Shown here piece by piece: positions 33,852 through 45,263 of a DNA stretch of 64,000 nucleotides (the stretch's first letter is position 1; the number at the start of each line of letters is the position of its first letter). Below the pieces are notes generated by a model. It had not been told where the DNA came from and did not search any database. It saw nothing but the letters and a program-made list of their open reading frames with translations. This stretch comes from Deuterostichococcus epilithicus (taxonomy: Eukaryota; Chlorophyta; Trebouxiophyceae; Prasiolales; Stichococcaceae). The DNA lies in contig JAVTLE010000001.1 in the NCBI GenBank assembly GCA_033439295.1, forward strand, positions 620,001-684,000. Direction: 5' to 3'. A program made the position numbers and the translations under genes.

Positions 33852-36561
33852 TTATATCAGCACATGTGTTATGCTAGCGGCACACATCAACAGCCATCGG
33901 GAAGGAAGGGCAGGCTTAATGACCTTGTTCTGGCTGGACGGGCGGAAAAGTAACTCGTAGAGGAGGGCAGCAATGATTGCGCCCGAGAACGGGCCGACCC
34001 AGAAAATCTGCATGGCATCACTGAAGGCCATGGTCACATCAATAGGGGAGAGAGCATACTCCCATGTGCGATGGTAATGTCGTCGAAACAGTGATTCCGG
34101 CATTCAGACAGTTGTGAAACAGAGAGTAAGGCGGGTGCACACACCCACTGATCTGTCCAAACGCCCGACACAACGGCTGGGCCAAAACTGCGCGCGGCTG
34201 ATGCGCGGCAGCAGCACAACCATCATGCATTGACACTTGACTGTTTCGCCAGCAGCAACAGTATCCGAGTCGACAAGACGGACAGCATGACAAGCCACAT
34301 ACGCCAATATGCATGCAGGTGCTCACGGTTGATGCTGCAGCCGTCGATCGGCACCGCTGCCTGCAATGACAGGGGTGTATCATGGTCATTGAAGCACATG
34401 TGACAGTGGCACCTGTAGCAATGGATGTTCTGTCTGACTGAACAGCGACGAGAAGTCTGCGAATACGTATGTAGTAGATGGTGTGTTACTGTGGGAGTTG
34501 CTCACCAGGTGAGAGATGAAAACTGCCATCCCAATGGCGAACGGCGCCAGCGGCTGCAGGCAAGGGGAAAAAGCTGTTTGATGATTCGATTGAGCGACCA
34601 CGTCCTGTTTGCCAAACCAATGGCATTTAGTGTGCACGAATGGCAGTGCTGTGGTTTGACATCAGAGCTGACATGCTATCCCACACGGTACAACTCCAGC
34701 GTGAATGCTATCGTCACTACACGGAGGTGTGGTCGACCAGGAGACCCCTTCCCTGATGTGCATCTGCTCTGCACCGGAACTTTTCCGCCTTTGTTCACGA
34801 CAGTTGTGGACGGCATACAAGCGCACCGGCAGGTGGGTGCTGATGCGGGCGCGATTCGTGTCTGTGGCCGAGAACACCGTGAACACCAGCAGCATGGTCA
34901 GCAGCGTCTCCAACAGCCAGCCTGATGCCTGCGAGACCCCCGCCAGCAGGCGGTTGGTGCCGCCAGTCGCTGCGTGCCACCCTGTGCGGTCCGTCTGCGA
35001 CTCAGACAGCAGGCGACGATCGGAAAGCTGCAGCATGCTTCCCGCTGTAGGTCAGGTCTGCCTTCATGCCCAGCCCCCTCTCCAGCGTGGATCACGCTCA
35101 AGCAGATGCCACCACCAAATAATGGGCATGGGAGATTGAGGTGCAATGCACTGCACCCTCCTGCATTTGGTGTGCAGCACAGCAATGTTCACTGCAGGAG
35201 CTGGCTCACCGCATACACGAATGAGGAGCCTAGGATAGCTCCCAGCAGCTGGCACGTCCAGTAGGCGGCGGCGCGCATCAGTGTGATCTTCTTGGTGATC
35301 GCAAAAGCCAGGGTCACGGCTGGGTTCAGGTGGCCGCCTGTGAGCAAGATGCTGCGCATGAGTGCTCCACCTGCTCCTCATTGCTGTCGAAGATTTCGGG
35401 TGCCGCGAAGCAAGCGTGACTGCATGCGCCACATGCCGACATTATGTGCACTGCAATTGCAGTGCACTAGTTGTGTGCGGAACCAACACGCAGCGCACCG
35501 CTGAAGGATGCGGATGCATATACGAGGGCAAAGATGGCGAAACCAAACGCTGACGCGATGGTCAGCACCCTGGAGTTGTTGAGGAAGCAGTCCTCTGGCT
35601 CGGCTGCAGATCAGGGTTCAGGCGGCGCACATCACGAACGGCAGTAACTGGCGCTCCTACTCTCAGGCTTGTGTGATTATGCAGCCAGTTGACAGACAGT
35701 CAGCCTCATGACGCAAGAATTGCAGCTCTTTGATAGGGTGCAGGGTCGCCACACCCACACACCGACTTGGCCTGTGGCGGCAGACGCCGTCTGGGATGAG
35801 GTGTCGGAGCTGTGGCAGCCAAAAACCACGGACCCCGTCGCTACAAAGATGAAGATGGCTGCGACGTAGATCTTCTCAACGTCAGTCCCCTGTCTGTTTC
35901 CAAGGTCTTTGCAAGGCTCACCACGTGCAGAGGGCATTGGGCACATCAGCAGCGGCTGTGCGCCCATCCTGGTGTTGCTGCACCGGGATGCATGCAATAT
36001 GCACACGGAGGGAGCGTACTGGTGCAGAAGAACTCGGCCAGACATCCCTGCGTCAATCATGAGCTGATCAGCAAGCTCATTATGTGTAAAGCTGCAGCAT
36101 AGTGCTCCCCTTCCCAGCTCTTGCAGATCATTTAGTCGCCGTACATATGGACTGAAATCATTTTGCCGGCTATATTCCCCGAGTGGGATGTGGAAGCTGA
36201 TGCCGTACAGTGATCGCCGGATGCGCGATAGCCACCGCCGGAGTTTCGAAAAGAGCTCGTGCGTCACTTGGTATCCTGAAAACTAAAAATATGCCAGGGC
36301 GCGTTCTGCAGTCGGCTGTGCCAGGTTTTTGCTCTTAAACGCGAGTCACCGACCTAGCTGCGTATCTGTGTCACGTTGCTGCGCGGATCGAGAGGGGGAG
36401 GTAGTTCGAGGGCTGACCTTGGCGAACGTGCCGTTGGGCGTCTCCCACAGCGGCCATGCCACCCCCAGCGACAGGGTGCCCGTTCGCCGGTGCGCGCGCC
36501 AGTGATGGATTCCCCAGCTGTGGTGGCCATCTTTCTCGCCGTCGGCTTGCATGTCGCTCAT
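33852..36561 (-). CDS. Aquaporin / MIP-family channel, copy A
   Basis: Membrane channel for water or small neutral solutes. Start exon at 36561 (MSDMQADGEK, then GTLSLGVAWPLWETPNGTF) up to a GT donor. TM1 IYVAAIFIFVATGSVVFGC is near 35800-35880, and the next exon VLTIASAFGFAIFALVYASA near 35515-35600. The first NPA box sits in GGHLNPAVTLAF (NPA codons 35318-35326), followed by RAAAYWTCQLLGAILGSSFV. Then SGWLLETLLTMLLVFTVFSA (about 34850-34920), LAPFAIGMAVFISHL (about 34500-34560) and IDGCSIN. An intron splits the second NPA codons, and the next exon gives PARSFGPAVVSGVWTDQ (about 34155-34205). The last exon is IFWVGPFSGAIIAALLYELL to the stop at 33852. Both NPA boxes and the following Arg are intact. 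TIP-, PIP- and alga-specific subfamilies were not separated. Confidence 0.88.
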
Positions 36562-36776
36562 GCTGACGCGGAAATACTGCCGCTGCTGTCGTCACGCTGG
36601 TAGTGCTGACTGTCAAGTCTGCACTAGCGTGCGCTTATGTTCATTACTAAGTCGTACGCTGTCTTGCAGTTGTCTGGCAGTTGTCTTGGCATGCCCCATT
36701 GGGGCACACACGTGGCTTTTACAGATTCCTGTCTTGTTTTCCTTGCCCCTTTCATATTACACGACGCCCGACACAG

Positions 36777-38709
36777 TCACCCCATTTCCTCCTGTCCACA
36801 ATTGCGCCCGGTCGATGAGCTGCACGTCGTTGTTAAGTAGCGGCATGAAACCTTGCCGCCCTCGTCCATGATAGTGGCGCCATGCACCCAGCGGCGCACG
36901 CCGCGCACCGAGGCGATCTCGCACTGATGGATGCGCCGCGTCATGTTGAGCGGCACCGCCTTTTTGATCGCGAAGTCGGCCTCCAGCGCCCGTCGCCAGC
37001 GTTGGCGCCTACTCCATTTTGGCCAGTTCTGCTGTGACCCCGTCCAGCAGGTCAGCAGCGACTCGACAGCGCCGCCGTGCGCCAATACCTGGCGGCACAA
37101 ACACATCGTGGGATCTTGGCACCAGTGATCTTGAGGCAGCCGGCGGGGGCATACACGCAGTTGACAGATGGTGCAGATGGGATGGAGTTGCCCTGTATGT
37201 GCAGATTGCATGTGCTAGCCTGGTCAATGTGACATGACATGCCACGTGTGCACGTGTCGGGATCAACAGCTGTGACATGCAGTCGCGCCACTGCCCAGCA
37301 GCCGCATATTGGACAACGCTCCTGGTCAGTGGCAATGCGCACAACGATGCACTCAACATTATGATTCCGTCAGTCAGCGCTGTCACGGTAGTAGTATGTA
37401 CCTAACAGAGCGCACCCAGCAGCCGGCGCCAATGGATGAGGCCGCCTTGCCAGGTGGCTGCCGCCAGCAGCGTGCCGCGTTCTTTCACCCGGCTGCGCCT
37501 CCTGCGGCTGGTGCAAACAGACATCAGGGACTGGCAGTATGCGAATGCTCTAATGATTCTGTACTCAAGACAGATACCCTGGTGGGGTGGCCAGCTGCAA
37601 CTGAGTGCACTGCTGCATCATTGCGGGCCTGCAGAAATGGGCATTTAAGTGCAAAGTCTTCGCCCTTTGCTGCGCACTGCCAGTACACCGCATGGAAGGA
37701 ATGAGCAAATGAGTCTTGCGGCGGGAAGAGGCCATGCAGGCCCTGCGGGCATTGACGCACGATGATAATGACGCATGATGACGATGAGCAGCTCCCCAGC
37801 CGGGAGGCCTTGCTATCGCTATCAAAGCTCAGGCTTGCGAATGATCGCTTACTTATATAGACAAGGTCTTGGACTCCCCGTGCAGGAACCAGTGACATGG
37901 TTTCCCGAGATCACCTGAACGGCAGGATGCCATGGGCAATGGCTGCGGCCCAGCCAGTGTCTCGCCGCAGTTGCCGTAAACTGGTGGTGCTGCGAGGCCG
38001 GCGGCAGCGCGTTTGCGGTTTCCAGCTCAGCAGGGTGCTCTGTCTGCACCCTGCCGCCGCCTGGCTGGCCGGGGTCGATGTTGCCGTTTGGTGAACGCTC
38101 CTCGGCTGCACACAACTCCGCAGGTGCATCGTGATGAACATGGATATTTGGAAGTGCTGATGTGCCATCCGGCATCGCTGCATTGGCCAAGGCAGTTCCG
38201 TTCCGCAGTGAGGCGCTGATAACGAGGCCGCTTGTGGGCGCTACGACCGAGGCTTGGGCTGGATTCTGCAGCGCCTCTGATTCCGCCGGCATGCTGTCAT
38301 GCTCCAGGGTGGACGCATGACGACCCGCGTCACTAGTGACAGCCAACATGGTGCCTGCTGCCCTGTTCCCGGCTGGTGGCTGACTGGAAACAACTCGCCC
38401 ATATGCGCCACAAGCTGCGTGCAGACCAGGAGCCGCATGCAGCCCACCAGCTTGTTGTTTGAGTCCGTCAGCGACCAGCAGATGATGCACTGCAGCCTTC
38501 CAGATTGCTTAGTGCTCGACACAGCCGACAGTGCCGCTACTGATGAAAAGGCGACTGTTGCTTGTCCCACCTGGTGCCGGCGAGTAGTGCGCCCAGATCT
38601 GTGCCTGTGTCCACTGCTCTGCCGCATCATGTGGCGGCGGCGGGATGGCTAAAAACTCTTTGTCGAGGTGCTCGAGGAGGATTATCTTATGCACCACCTC
38701 TATGTCCAT
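36777..38709 (-). pseudogene. Hotdog-fold thioesterase (4HBT-like), copy A, probably degenerate
   Basis: Paralogue of the gene at 42.5-44.6 kb, starting MDIEVVHKIILLEHLDKEF at 38709. In the hotdog exon HGGAVESLL is followed by an 8-bp insertion (gtcagcag, about 37050) and about 80 bases later by a 4-bp insertion. Frame is lost and then restored, replacing the DEATAELAKMEW helix. The end of the exon is also shifted (copy B reads CEAQLIDLAQLW), and about 150 bp of the upstream exon present in copy B (about 43.47-43.63 kb) is missing. The long linker frame at 37849-38490 is still open. Several independent lesions suggest a decaying copy, but assembly errors cannot be excluded. Confidence 0.6.
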
Positions 38710-39445
38710 GGCCTGAGCAGATATAGCAGAATAATCTTGCAGTTTATGCATAGCAAGGTCAGAATTGCCGACAGCTTCGAGTTGGATCCCCAGTTGACAA
38801 AGGCAGGGCGTTGCTACCAGTGCATCAGATGTAGCATTCAGACCTCTGAACCCCACTGTCACATCAGGCCCTGCATTATAACGACACATACAGCTTACAA
38901 ATGAATAAGAAACAGAAACTACTGCCAAAAGTAACAGACGTTTGCACGCCTGCTGATAAATTATATTGACAACGCCATCGCCAGGTCGCCATGATCTGGG
39001 CGTCCACGCATGAGCAAGTCCCAAGCCACGAAGGCAGCGCATAGCTATCGAAATATGGTATGCATCGAACCCCCCCAGCTACCGTCCATCCCGGCCACAC
39101 CCGCGAGGCGCTCAGACGCGGCGTGGCGCATAACCACTATTGGCAGGCCGGCAACATCTTGGCGATGATTCCATCGACTGCCGTTGCACAACAGCAGCGG
39201 TCTGTTGCAGCCCGGCACTCCGAATGGCTGAATCGCCTCAGACCTCGAAGCTTGTGGTGCCAGGCACGCCATCAGGAGACACTGCACTGTTGGCATGAAT
39301 GGCGCCAGCCTGCCATGCACACAGTGTTGCGCACATTGGCCCATTGGGGGTGCGATACAACAAGGCGTTGTGGCAATGCACAGCGCACGGAGTGGTGCAA
39401 AGCGTGCCTGCTACAACAGCTAGCAAGAAACTTGCATGACACATG

Positions 39446-42257
39446 TCAATGATACACTCCAAACTGGCATAAGGATTCTGCTATGTAGCAGCGCACCTCG
39501 ACAGCCTTCGGGAAGGCAGGGTCATGCCTGATGATCTTCTGGCCGGATGGGCGGAAAAACAACTCGTAGAGGAGGGCGGCAATGATTGCGCCTGAGAATG
39601 GTCCCACCCAGAAGATCTGCATAGGGGGCATCACAGTGGGCCATGGTCGCATTGGAGGGGGCAGGAGAGCACATTGCCATGTGCAGTAGCGTAGCGATGT
39701 CGTGGACGATAGTGATTTCGCATTCAGATATCTGCAAAACAGAGTAAGGCGGATGCACACACCCACTGATCTGTCCATACGCCCGACACGACGGCTGGGC
39801 CAAAACTGCGCGCGGCTGCGTGGCAGCAGCACAACCACCATGCATTGTCCTTGTCTAATCCGCCAGCAGCAAGAGTGTATGAGTCGACAAGACTGACAGC
39901 AAGACATGCCTGTTACGCCAATGTGCATGCAGGTGCTCACGGTTAATGCTGCAGCCGTCGATCGGCACCGCTGCCTGCACCGACAGGGGCGTAGCACAAG
40001 GTTCATCGATGCATATGTCACAGTAGCGCATGGAACAACGGATTTTTTGCGTGACTCTCAGGCAAGGGGGTGGCTGCCTGAATACAGATGGTATGTCGCT
40101 GTAGAGATGCATGCTCACCAGATGAGATATAAAAACTGCCATCCCAATGGCGAATGGCGCCAGCGGCTGCAGGCAGGGAGAGGAAGTTGTCAGTCAAATT
40201 GATTGAGCGATCTCATTCTGTTGCGCCAAACCATGTGCCTTGAATGACATCGCAGTGGCACGAGCGAGGCTGTACAAGGCTGACACGAAACCCCATCAAA
40301 CAGTACAGAATCCAGCCCTGATGCTATTGCCACAGGGAGCGGCAGCCGACGAGGCCCCTTAGTCCCTGATGTGCATCTGCTGTGCTCCCGAATGTAGTCT
40401 TCCGACTATTGTGTGCAGCATACAAGCGCACCGGCAGGTGGGTGCTGATGCGGGCGCGATTCGTGTCTGTGGCTGAGAAAACCGTGAAGACCAGCAGCAT
40501 GGTCAGCAGCGTCTCCAACAGCCAGCCTGATGCCTGCGAGACCCCTGCTAGCAGTCGGTTGGTGCCGCCGGTCGATGCGTGCCACCCTGTGCGGTCGGTC
40601 TGCGGTTCAGACAGCAGCGACCTTCGGAAAGAAGCTGCAGTGTGCTTCCAGCTGCAGGCCAGGTGTGCCTGCATGCCCAACCCCTCGCTCCAGCGCGCTC
40701 CACGTGCATGGGTCACGCTGAACCTGATGCCACCCCAGAGTGGATACGAGAAATTGAGGCCCCATGCACCGCGCCCTCCTTTGCTTGGTCTGCAGCAAAG
40801 CAGTGCTCACTGGAACAGCTGGCTCACCGCATACACGAACGAGGAGCCTAGGATAGCTCCCAGCAGCTGGCACGTCCAGTAGGCGGCGGCGCGCATCAGC
40901 GTGACCTTCTTGGTGATCACGAAAGCCAGGGTCACGGCTGGGTTCAGGTGGCCGCCTGCGAGCAAGATGCTGCGCCTCAATGCCCCACCCGCTGCTCATC
41001 ACCGTCGAAGATTACGTATGCCGAGACAAGAGTGACTGCATGCGTGCGCCTCAGCTGTTATGTGTGAAGTGCGCTTGCATTGTTTGTTGTAGATGGTTCT
41101 GACACGCAGCGCACCGCTGAAGGATGCAGATACATAGACGAGGGCAAAGATGGCAAAACCAAACGCTGAGGCGATGGTCAGCACCCTGGAGTTGTTGAGG
41201 AAGCAGTCCTCTGGCTCGGCTGCAGATCAGGGTTCAGGCGGCGCACATCACGAACGGCAGTAACTGGCGCTCCTGCTCTCAGGCTTGTGTGGTCACGCAG
41301 CCGGTGAACATACCTTCAGCTTCATGATGCACAAACTGCAGCTTTCGGATGGCATGCAGGGTCGGCACACATCCACACACCGACTTGGCCTGTGGTGGCG
41401 GACGCCGTCTGGGACGAGGTGTCAGCGCTGTGGCAGCCAAACACCACGGTCCCCGTCGCTACAAAGATGAAGATAGCTGCGACGTAACATTTTCCCCACG
41501 TCAATTTCCTTTGGCTATCTCCAAGGTCTTTGCAAGGCTCAACACATCGGCCGCAGCGGCTGTGCGCCCATGATGTCGCTGCACCAGGATGCATGCAGAC
41601 GGAGGGAGCGCACTTGTGCAGAAAAACTCGGCCAGGCATCCCTGCGTGATTCATGCACTGGTCAGCAAGGTCGTTCATGAACGCTACAGCTTGGCAGTGC
41701 TCTGCGCAGTCGCCAGCATTTGCAGGTCAGTCAGTCGCCGCGCAGCCATCTGACACACTCATTACAATCGCATTCGATAAACCTAGGCACCGACTGACCG
41801 AATAAATGCGGCCAAGTATGCACTTGGTGTCGACTAAACTATCGTACATGCAATGCACGCGGGCTAGTCTCGTAGTACACATGGAAGCTGCTTTCTCAGG
41901 CAGCGCTGGGGCTTCCGATACGGCAAGATGCGCGTCAATTGACATTCTGAAAGTCCGGGCATGTGCCAGGAACGTTCAGCAGTCGGCTGCACCAATACTG
42001 TCTTGTAGGCCGGATCCGTCGACCTAGGTTTCTGGTGCGGAGCTGTCGCGCAAACGGCTGGCTGTGTCACGACCCGGAGCGGTCTGAGATGAGGAGGAGA
42101 TGCTTTGAGAGCTGACCTTCCAAAAGGTGCCGTTGGGGGCTTCCCACAGCGGCCATAACACCCCCAGCGACAGGGTGCCCGGCCGCCTGAGCACCATCCT
42201 ATTGAAGCGATTCTGTTGGCCATTGATCTTGGCGCCCTCGAAGTGCTGGTCGGCCAT
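39446..42257 (-). CDS. Aquaporin / MIP-family channel, copy B
   Basis: Tandem paralogue of the aquaporin at 33.9-36.6 kb. Start MADQHFEGAKINGQQ at 42257, then PGTLSLGVLWPLWEAPNGTF to the donor. TM1 is CYVAAIFIFVATGTVVFGC (about 41420-41490). The first NPA box is in GGHLNPAVTLAFVITKK (about 40950), then AAAYWTCQLLGAILGSS, and SGWLLETLLTMLLVFTVFSA (about 40480-40550). The second NPA box is again interrupted by an intron after the Asn codon (IDGCSIN, then PARSFGPAVVSGVWTDQ). The last exon is IFWVGPFSGAIIAALLYELF to a stop at 39446. The C-terminal tails of the two copies differ (RPSGQKIIRHDPAF here, RPSSQNKVIKPALP in copy A), as do the N-termini, so they may differ in sorting or gating. Confidence 0.88.
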
Positions 42258-42519
42258 GCTGACGCGAAAACTACTGCCGCTGCTGTCGTCACGCCGGACG
42301 CTGACCTTCAGGTGAAGTTTTTGGGCTGACGTCTAGCTGGCTGGCAGGTGCCTTGCGAATGCCGTGCCGCGCCAATCTCAACCGGCGGTGGAGCAATTTG
42401 ACCAGTCCCGATGAATTGAAAGTGACAAACAACAGTGACGCTGTTGCATGGCAAGTTCCTTCTGTCGGCTGCGAGTCTCCGTTGAATTTGAATGACACCC
42501 ACCGACGCCACCGACCGTG

Positions 42520-44604
42520 TCACCCTGCCCACAGTTGCGCCAGGTCGATGAGCTGCGCCTCGCATGTAGCGTAGACAACCTTGCCGCCCTCGTCCGTGAT
42601 GGCGCCGTGCACCCAGCAGCGCACGCCGCGCACCGAGGCCATCTCGCAATGAATGCGCAGCGTCATGTTGAGCGGCACCGCCTTTTTGATCTTGAAGGCA
42701 GCCTCTAGTGTCGCCAGCGTCGGCGCCCACTCCATCTTGGCCAGCTCTGCTGTGGCCTCGTCCAGCAGCGACTCGACGGCGCCGCCGTGCGCTGACACCT
42801 GGCGGCGCAAACACATCGTGGGGTCTTGGTGATGCTGAGGCAGCCGGCGGGCGCATGCGTGCAGGTTGACAGAGGGTGCAGCTCGAACGTGTTGCCCTGC
42901 ATGTGCCATTTGCATGTGCTAGCCTGGTAGTCCGATGCGACGTGCCATGTGTGCATGCGTCCGGACCAACAGCTTGGATTGCAGTCGTGCTGGCTGCTGT
43001 GCATTCATCGCAATGGCAGCGTGCACAACGATGCGCTTGACACGATTCAGTCAGCCAGCCCTGTATGGCAACATGTATGTAAGGGAATGCACCCAGCAGC
43101 CAGCGCCAATGGAGGCAGCCTCGCCCAGGCGGGCTGCCGCCAGCAGCGTGCCATGTTCGGCACCCGGCTGCGCCTCCTGCGGCACTAGGTGCAAATAGAC
43201 TTCAAAGACTGGCAGTGTGCGACTGCTCTGTTAATTCTGTACTCAGTATGGACGATCACCCCGCCTGGCGGGTGGCCAGCTGCCGTCAAGTGCACTACTC
43301 ATTGTGCGCCTGAGAAAACGGCATTCAGATGCATGCGCAAAACCTTATGCCGCTTGCCGCATGCTGCCGGTACAAGGCTGTCGGCCGACAACCCGAGCGA
43401 CGATGCTGCAAATGCTCTGTGCTTCGAATTACGGATGCAAGAGGTGTCTGCGCACATGTATGAGTCATCCCACCTGATAGAACATGCGCAGGTCGAGGCC
43501 AGCACGACAGGCGGCATCGCCGGTGGTCCAGCCACCGGCAAGCAGCGGCTGGTGGCTGCTGCGCGAGCCCGCCATGTGCTTCTCGAACGGGTGGCTGCCC
43601 CTTCTGCCGGACAGCTCTGCCAGCAGTGCGTCTCGCGGCGGGAACAGGCCGTGCGGCCTGCAGGCATTGACACCAGGCGAATGATGACGACGAGGAGCAG
43701 CTTCAGAGCCGAGCGCCTGGCTATCAAAGCCAAAGCTTGGAACGAGGTACCCACTCAGCCAGTAATACGTAGACGAGGCATTGGACGTGAGCGCTTTCTC
43801 CATGCAGAAACCAGTTTCCATGTGACCACCTGGATGGGATGCCGTGGGCGATGGCTGCGGCCCGATATCCTGCCACAGTTGCCGTCAATTGGTGGTGCCG
43901 CAGGGCCGGCGGCGCGTTTGCAGGTTCCAGCTCAGGGTGCTCTGTCTGCACCCTGCCGCCGCCTGGCTGGCCGGGGTCGATGTTCTTATTCGATGAGCGC
44001 TCCGGGGTTGCACACGACTCCGCAGGTGCATCGTGGTGAACATGGATACTCGGGAGTGCTGTTGCGCCATCCGACGGCGTTACAACGGCCAAGGCAGTTC
44101 CATTCCGCAGCGAGGCGCTGATACCGAGGGCGCTGCTGGGCGCTACGAACGAGTCCTGGGCTACATGCTGCAGCGCCTCTGATTGTGCCGACATGCCTCC
44201 ATGCTCCAGGGTGGGCGCAGAACGACGCGCATCACCAGTGACATGCGCTGTGCTGATGCCTGCTGCCATATGAGGCCCGGCTGGTGGCTGACTGGGAACA
44301 ACTCGCCCATTTGCGCCACAGGCTGCATGCAGATAGGGAGCGATTGGTGTTCGGTCGGTCTGTAGTTAGCAATCAGCAAACGATGCGCTGCAGCCCTCCG
44401 GATTTAACAGCACTCGTGAAGCCAACCAGGGCCACTTCTGAAGCGAAGTCGACTGTTGCTTGTCCCACCTGCCGGCGAGTAGTGCGCATGGATCTGTGCC
44501 TGCGTCCACTGCTCTGCCGCTTCCTGCGGCGGCGGCGGGATGGCTGGAAACTCTTCCTCGAGGTGCTCAAGGAGATTGATCCTTTTCACTACCTCTATAT
44601 CCAT
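42520..44604 (-). CDS. Hotdog-fold acyl-CoA thioesterase-like protein (4HBT/THEM4-like), copy B
   Basis: Hotdog thioesterases cleave acyl-CoA or acyl-ACP thioesters. The C-terminal exon (42520-42804) has the signature VSAHGGAVESLLDEATAEL, then KKAVPLNMTLRIHCEMASV and GKVVYATCEAQLIDLAQLW before the stop. The HGGA and DEA residues correspond to the active-site helix of the THEM4/PaaI type. Upstream exons are EHGTLLAAARLGEAASIGAG (about 43095-43170), DALLAELSGRRGSHPFEKHM (about 43470-43700), a long Pro/Ala/His-rich linker open at 43724-44269, and the start exon MDIEVVKRINLLEHLEEEF with EQWTQAQIHAHYSP (44604 down to about 44480). The N-terminal exons match no family known to me but are kept in both copies. 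No clear transit peptide. Substrate unknown. Confidence 0.65.
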
Positions 44605-45263
44605 GGCAAGCCGATGAACGGAAAACCTCAGCGAGTATCTGCGCGGCACGGTCAGGATGAGTGCCGCCACGCACGGGCTGCAGTGGACCAGGTCGTCAAA
44701 CAATCCGCTTGGAACAATTCACATTGTTTTGGGCGTATGAAAGACCAAAAACAACCCAGTTGGAGGAGCACGTGTAGGGGATCGATACAACAGTGCTACT
44801 CAGTCACGGGTGCAGAAGGCAGCAACCTTGCAGCACTCCGAGCCAAGCGGTCGAACCCAAGATCAATGTCGCAAATCCAATGAGTACTGCCTGCAAAGAT
44901 CACAGCCAAGCCACAGCCAGACACAGCTCTGATGCCCACTCGACTTCCAAGAAAAAGTTGCCTCGTCAGCTTGAGTCACCCGCTGGCGTCTGCAGAACGT
45001 GTCTCCCGTCCTTGAGCCGCTCACAGTTCAGGCGCAGTCCAAACTGTCGAGGCACAAATGTGCTGCACTTGCCACGAACTGCGCGCGCATCGTGGCGTTG
45101 TCCTGGCAGAGTTCAGTGACGTTTCACAGAAGATAAGGAAACGGACAGGTTTGCGATATTGCTGATGATCAGTTCCAAAAGCTACGTCTACGCTATCCAA
45201 AGAGTACAGAGACATTGAGACGGGCCTGGCCAGCCTGAAGAACTCCCTGTCAGCAGCTGTAGT
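44605..45263. promoter_or_regulatory. Divergent promoter region, thioesterase B / HMG-CoA synthase
   Basis: About 660 bp separate the start codons of two divergent genes. GC is lower than in the exons. A minus-strand open frame at 45021-45326 overlaps the HMG-CoA synthase start and is judged a shadow. No specific element was recognised. Confidence 0.45.

Larger units (their letters stand above)
32684..38770. repeat. Segmental duplication, copy A (about 6.1 kb)
   Basis: Direct repeat of 38771 to about 44.75 kb. The left edge matches copy B at acagcttc(a/g)ag(c/t)tggat followed by agttgacaaa (32684 and 38771). The right edge runs through the thioesterase first exon. Order inside: repeat array, aquaporin (-), thioesterase (-). 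Exons are well conserved between copies while introns have many indels, so the event is not recent. Confidence 0.88.
38771..44750. repeat. Segmental duplication, copy B (about 6 kb)
   Basis: Second, directly adjacent copy of the block described at 32684-38770, with the same gene order and strand. Its thioesterase frame looks intact and its palindromic array is reduced to at most one unit. Confidence 0.88.

Noticed and set aside
38771-44750. Transposon-mediated origin of the tandem block
   Set aside because: No terminal inverted repeats, target-site duplication or transposase-like frame at the copy edges; a simple direct segmental duplication explains it.
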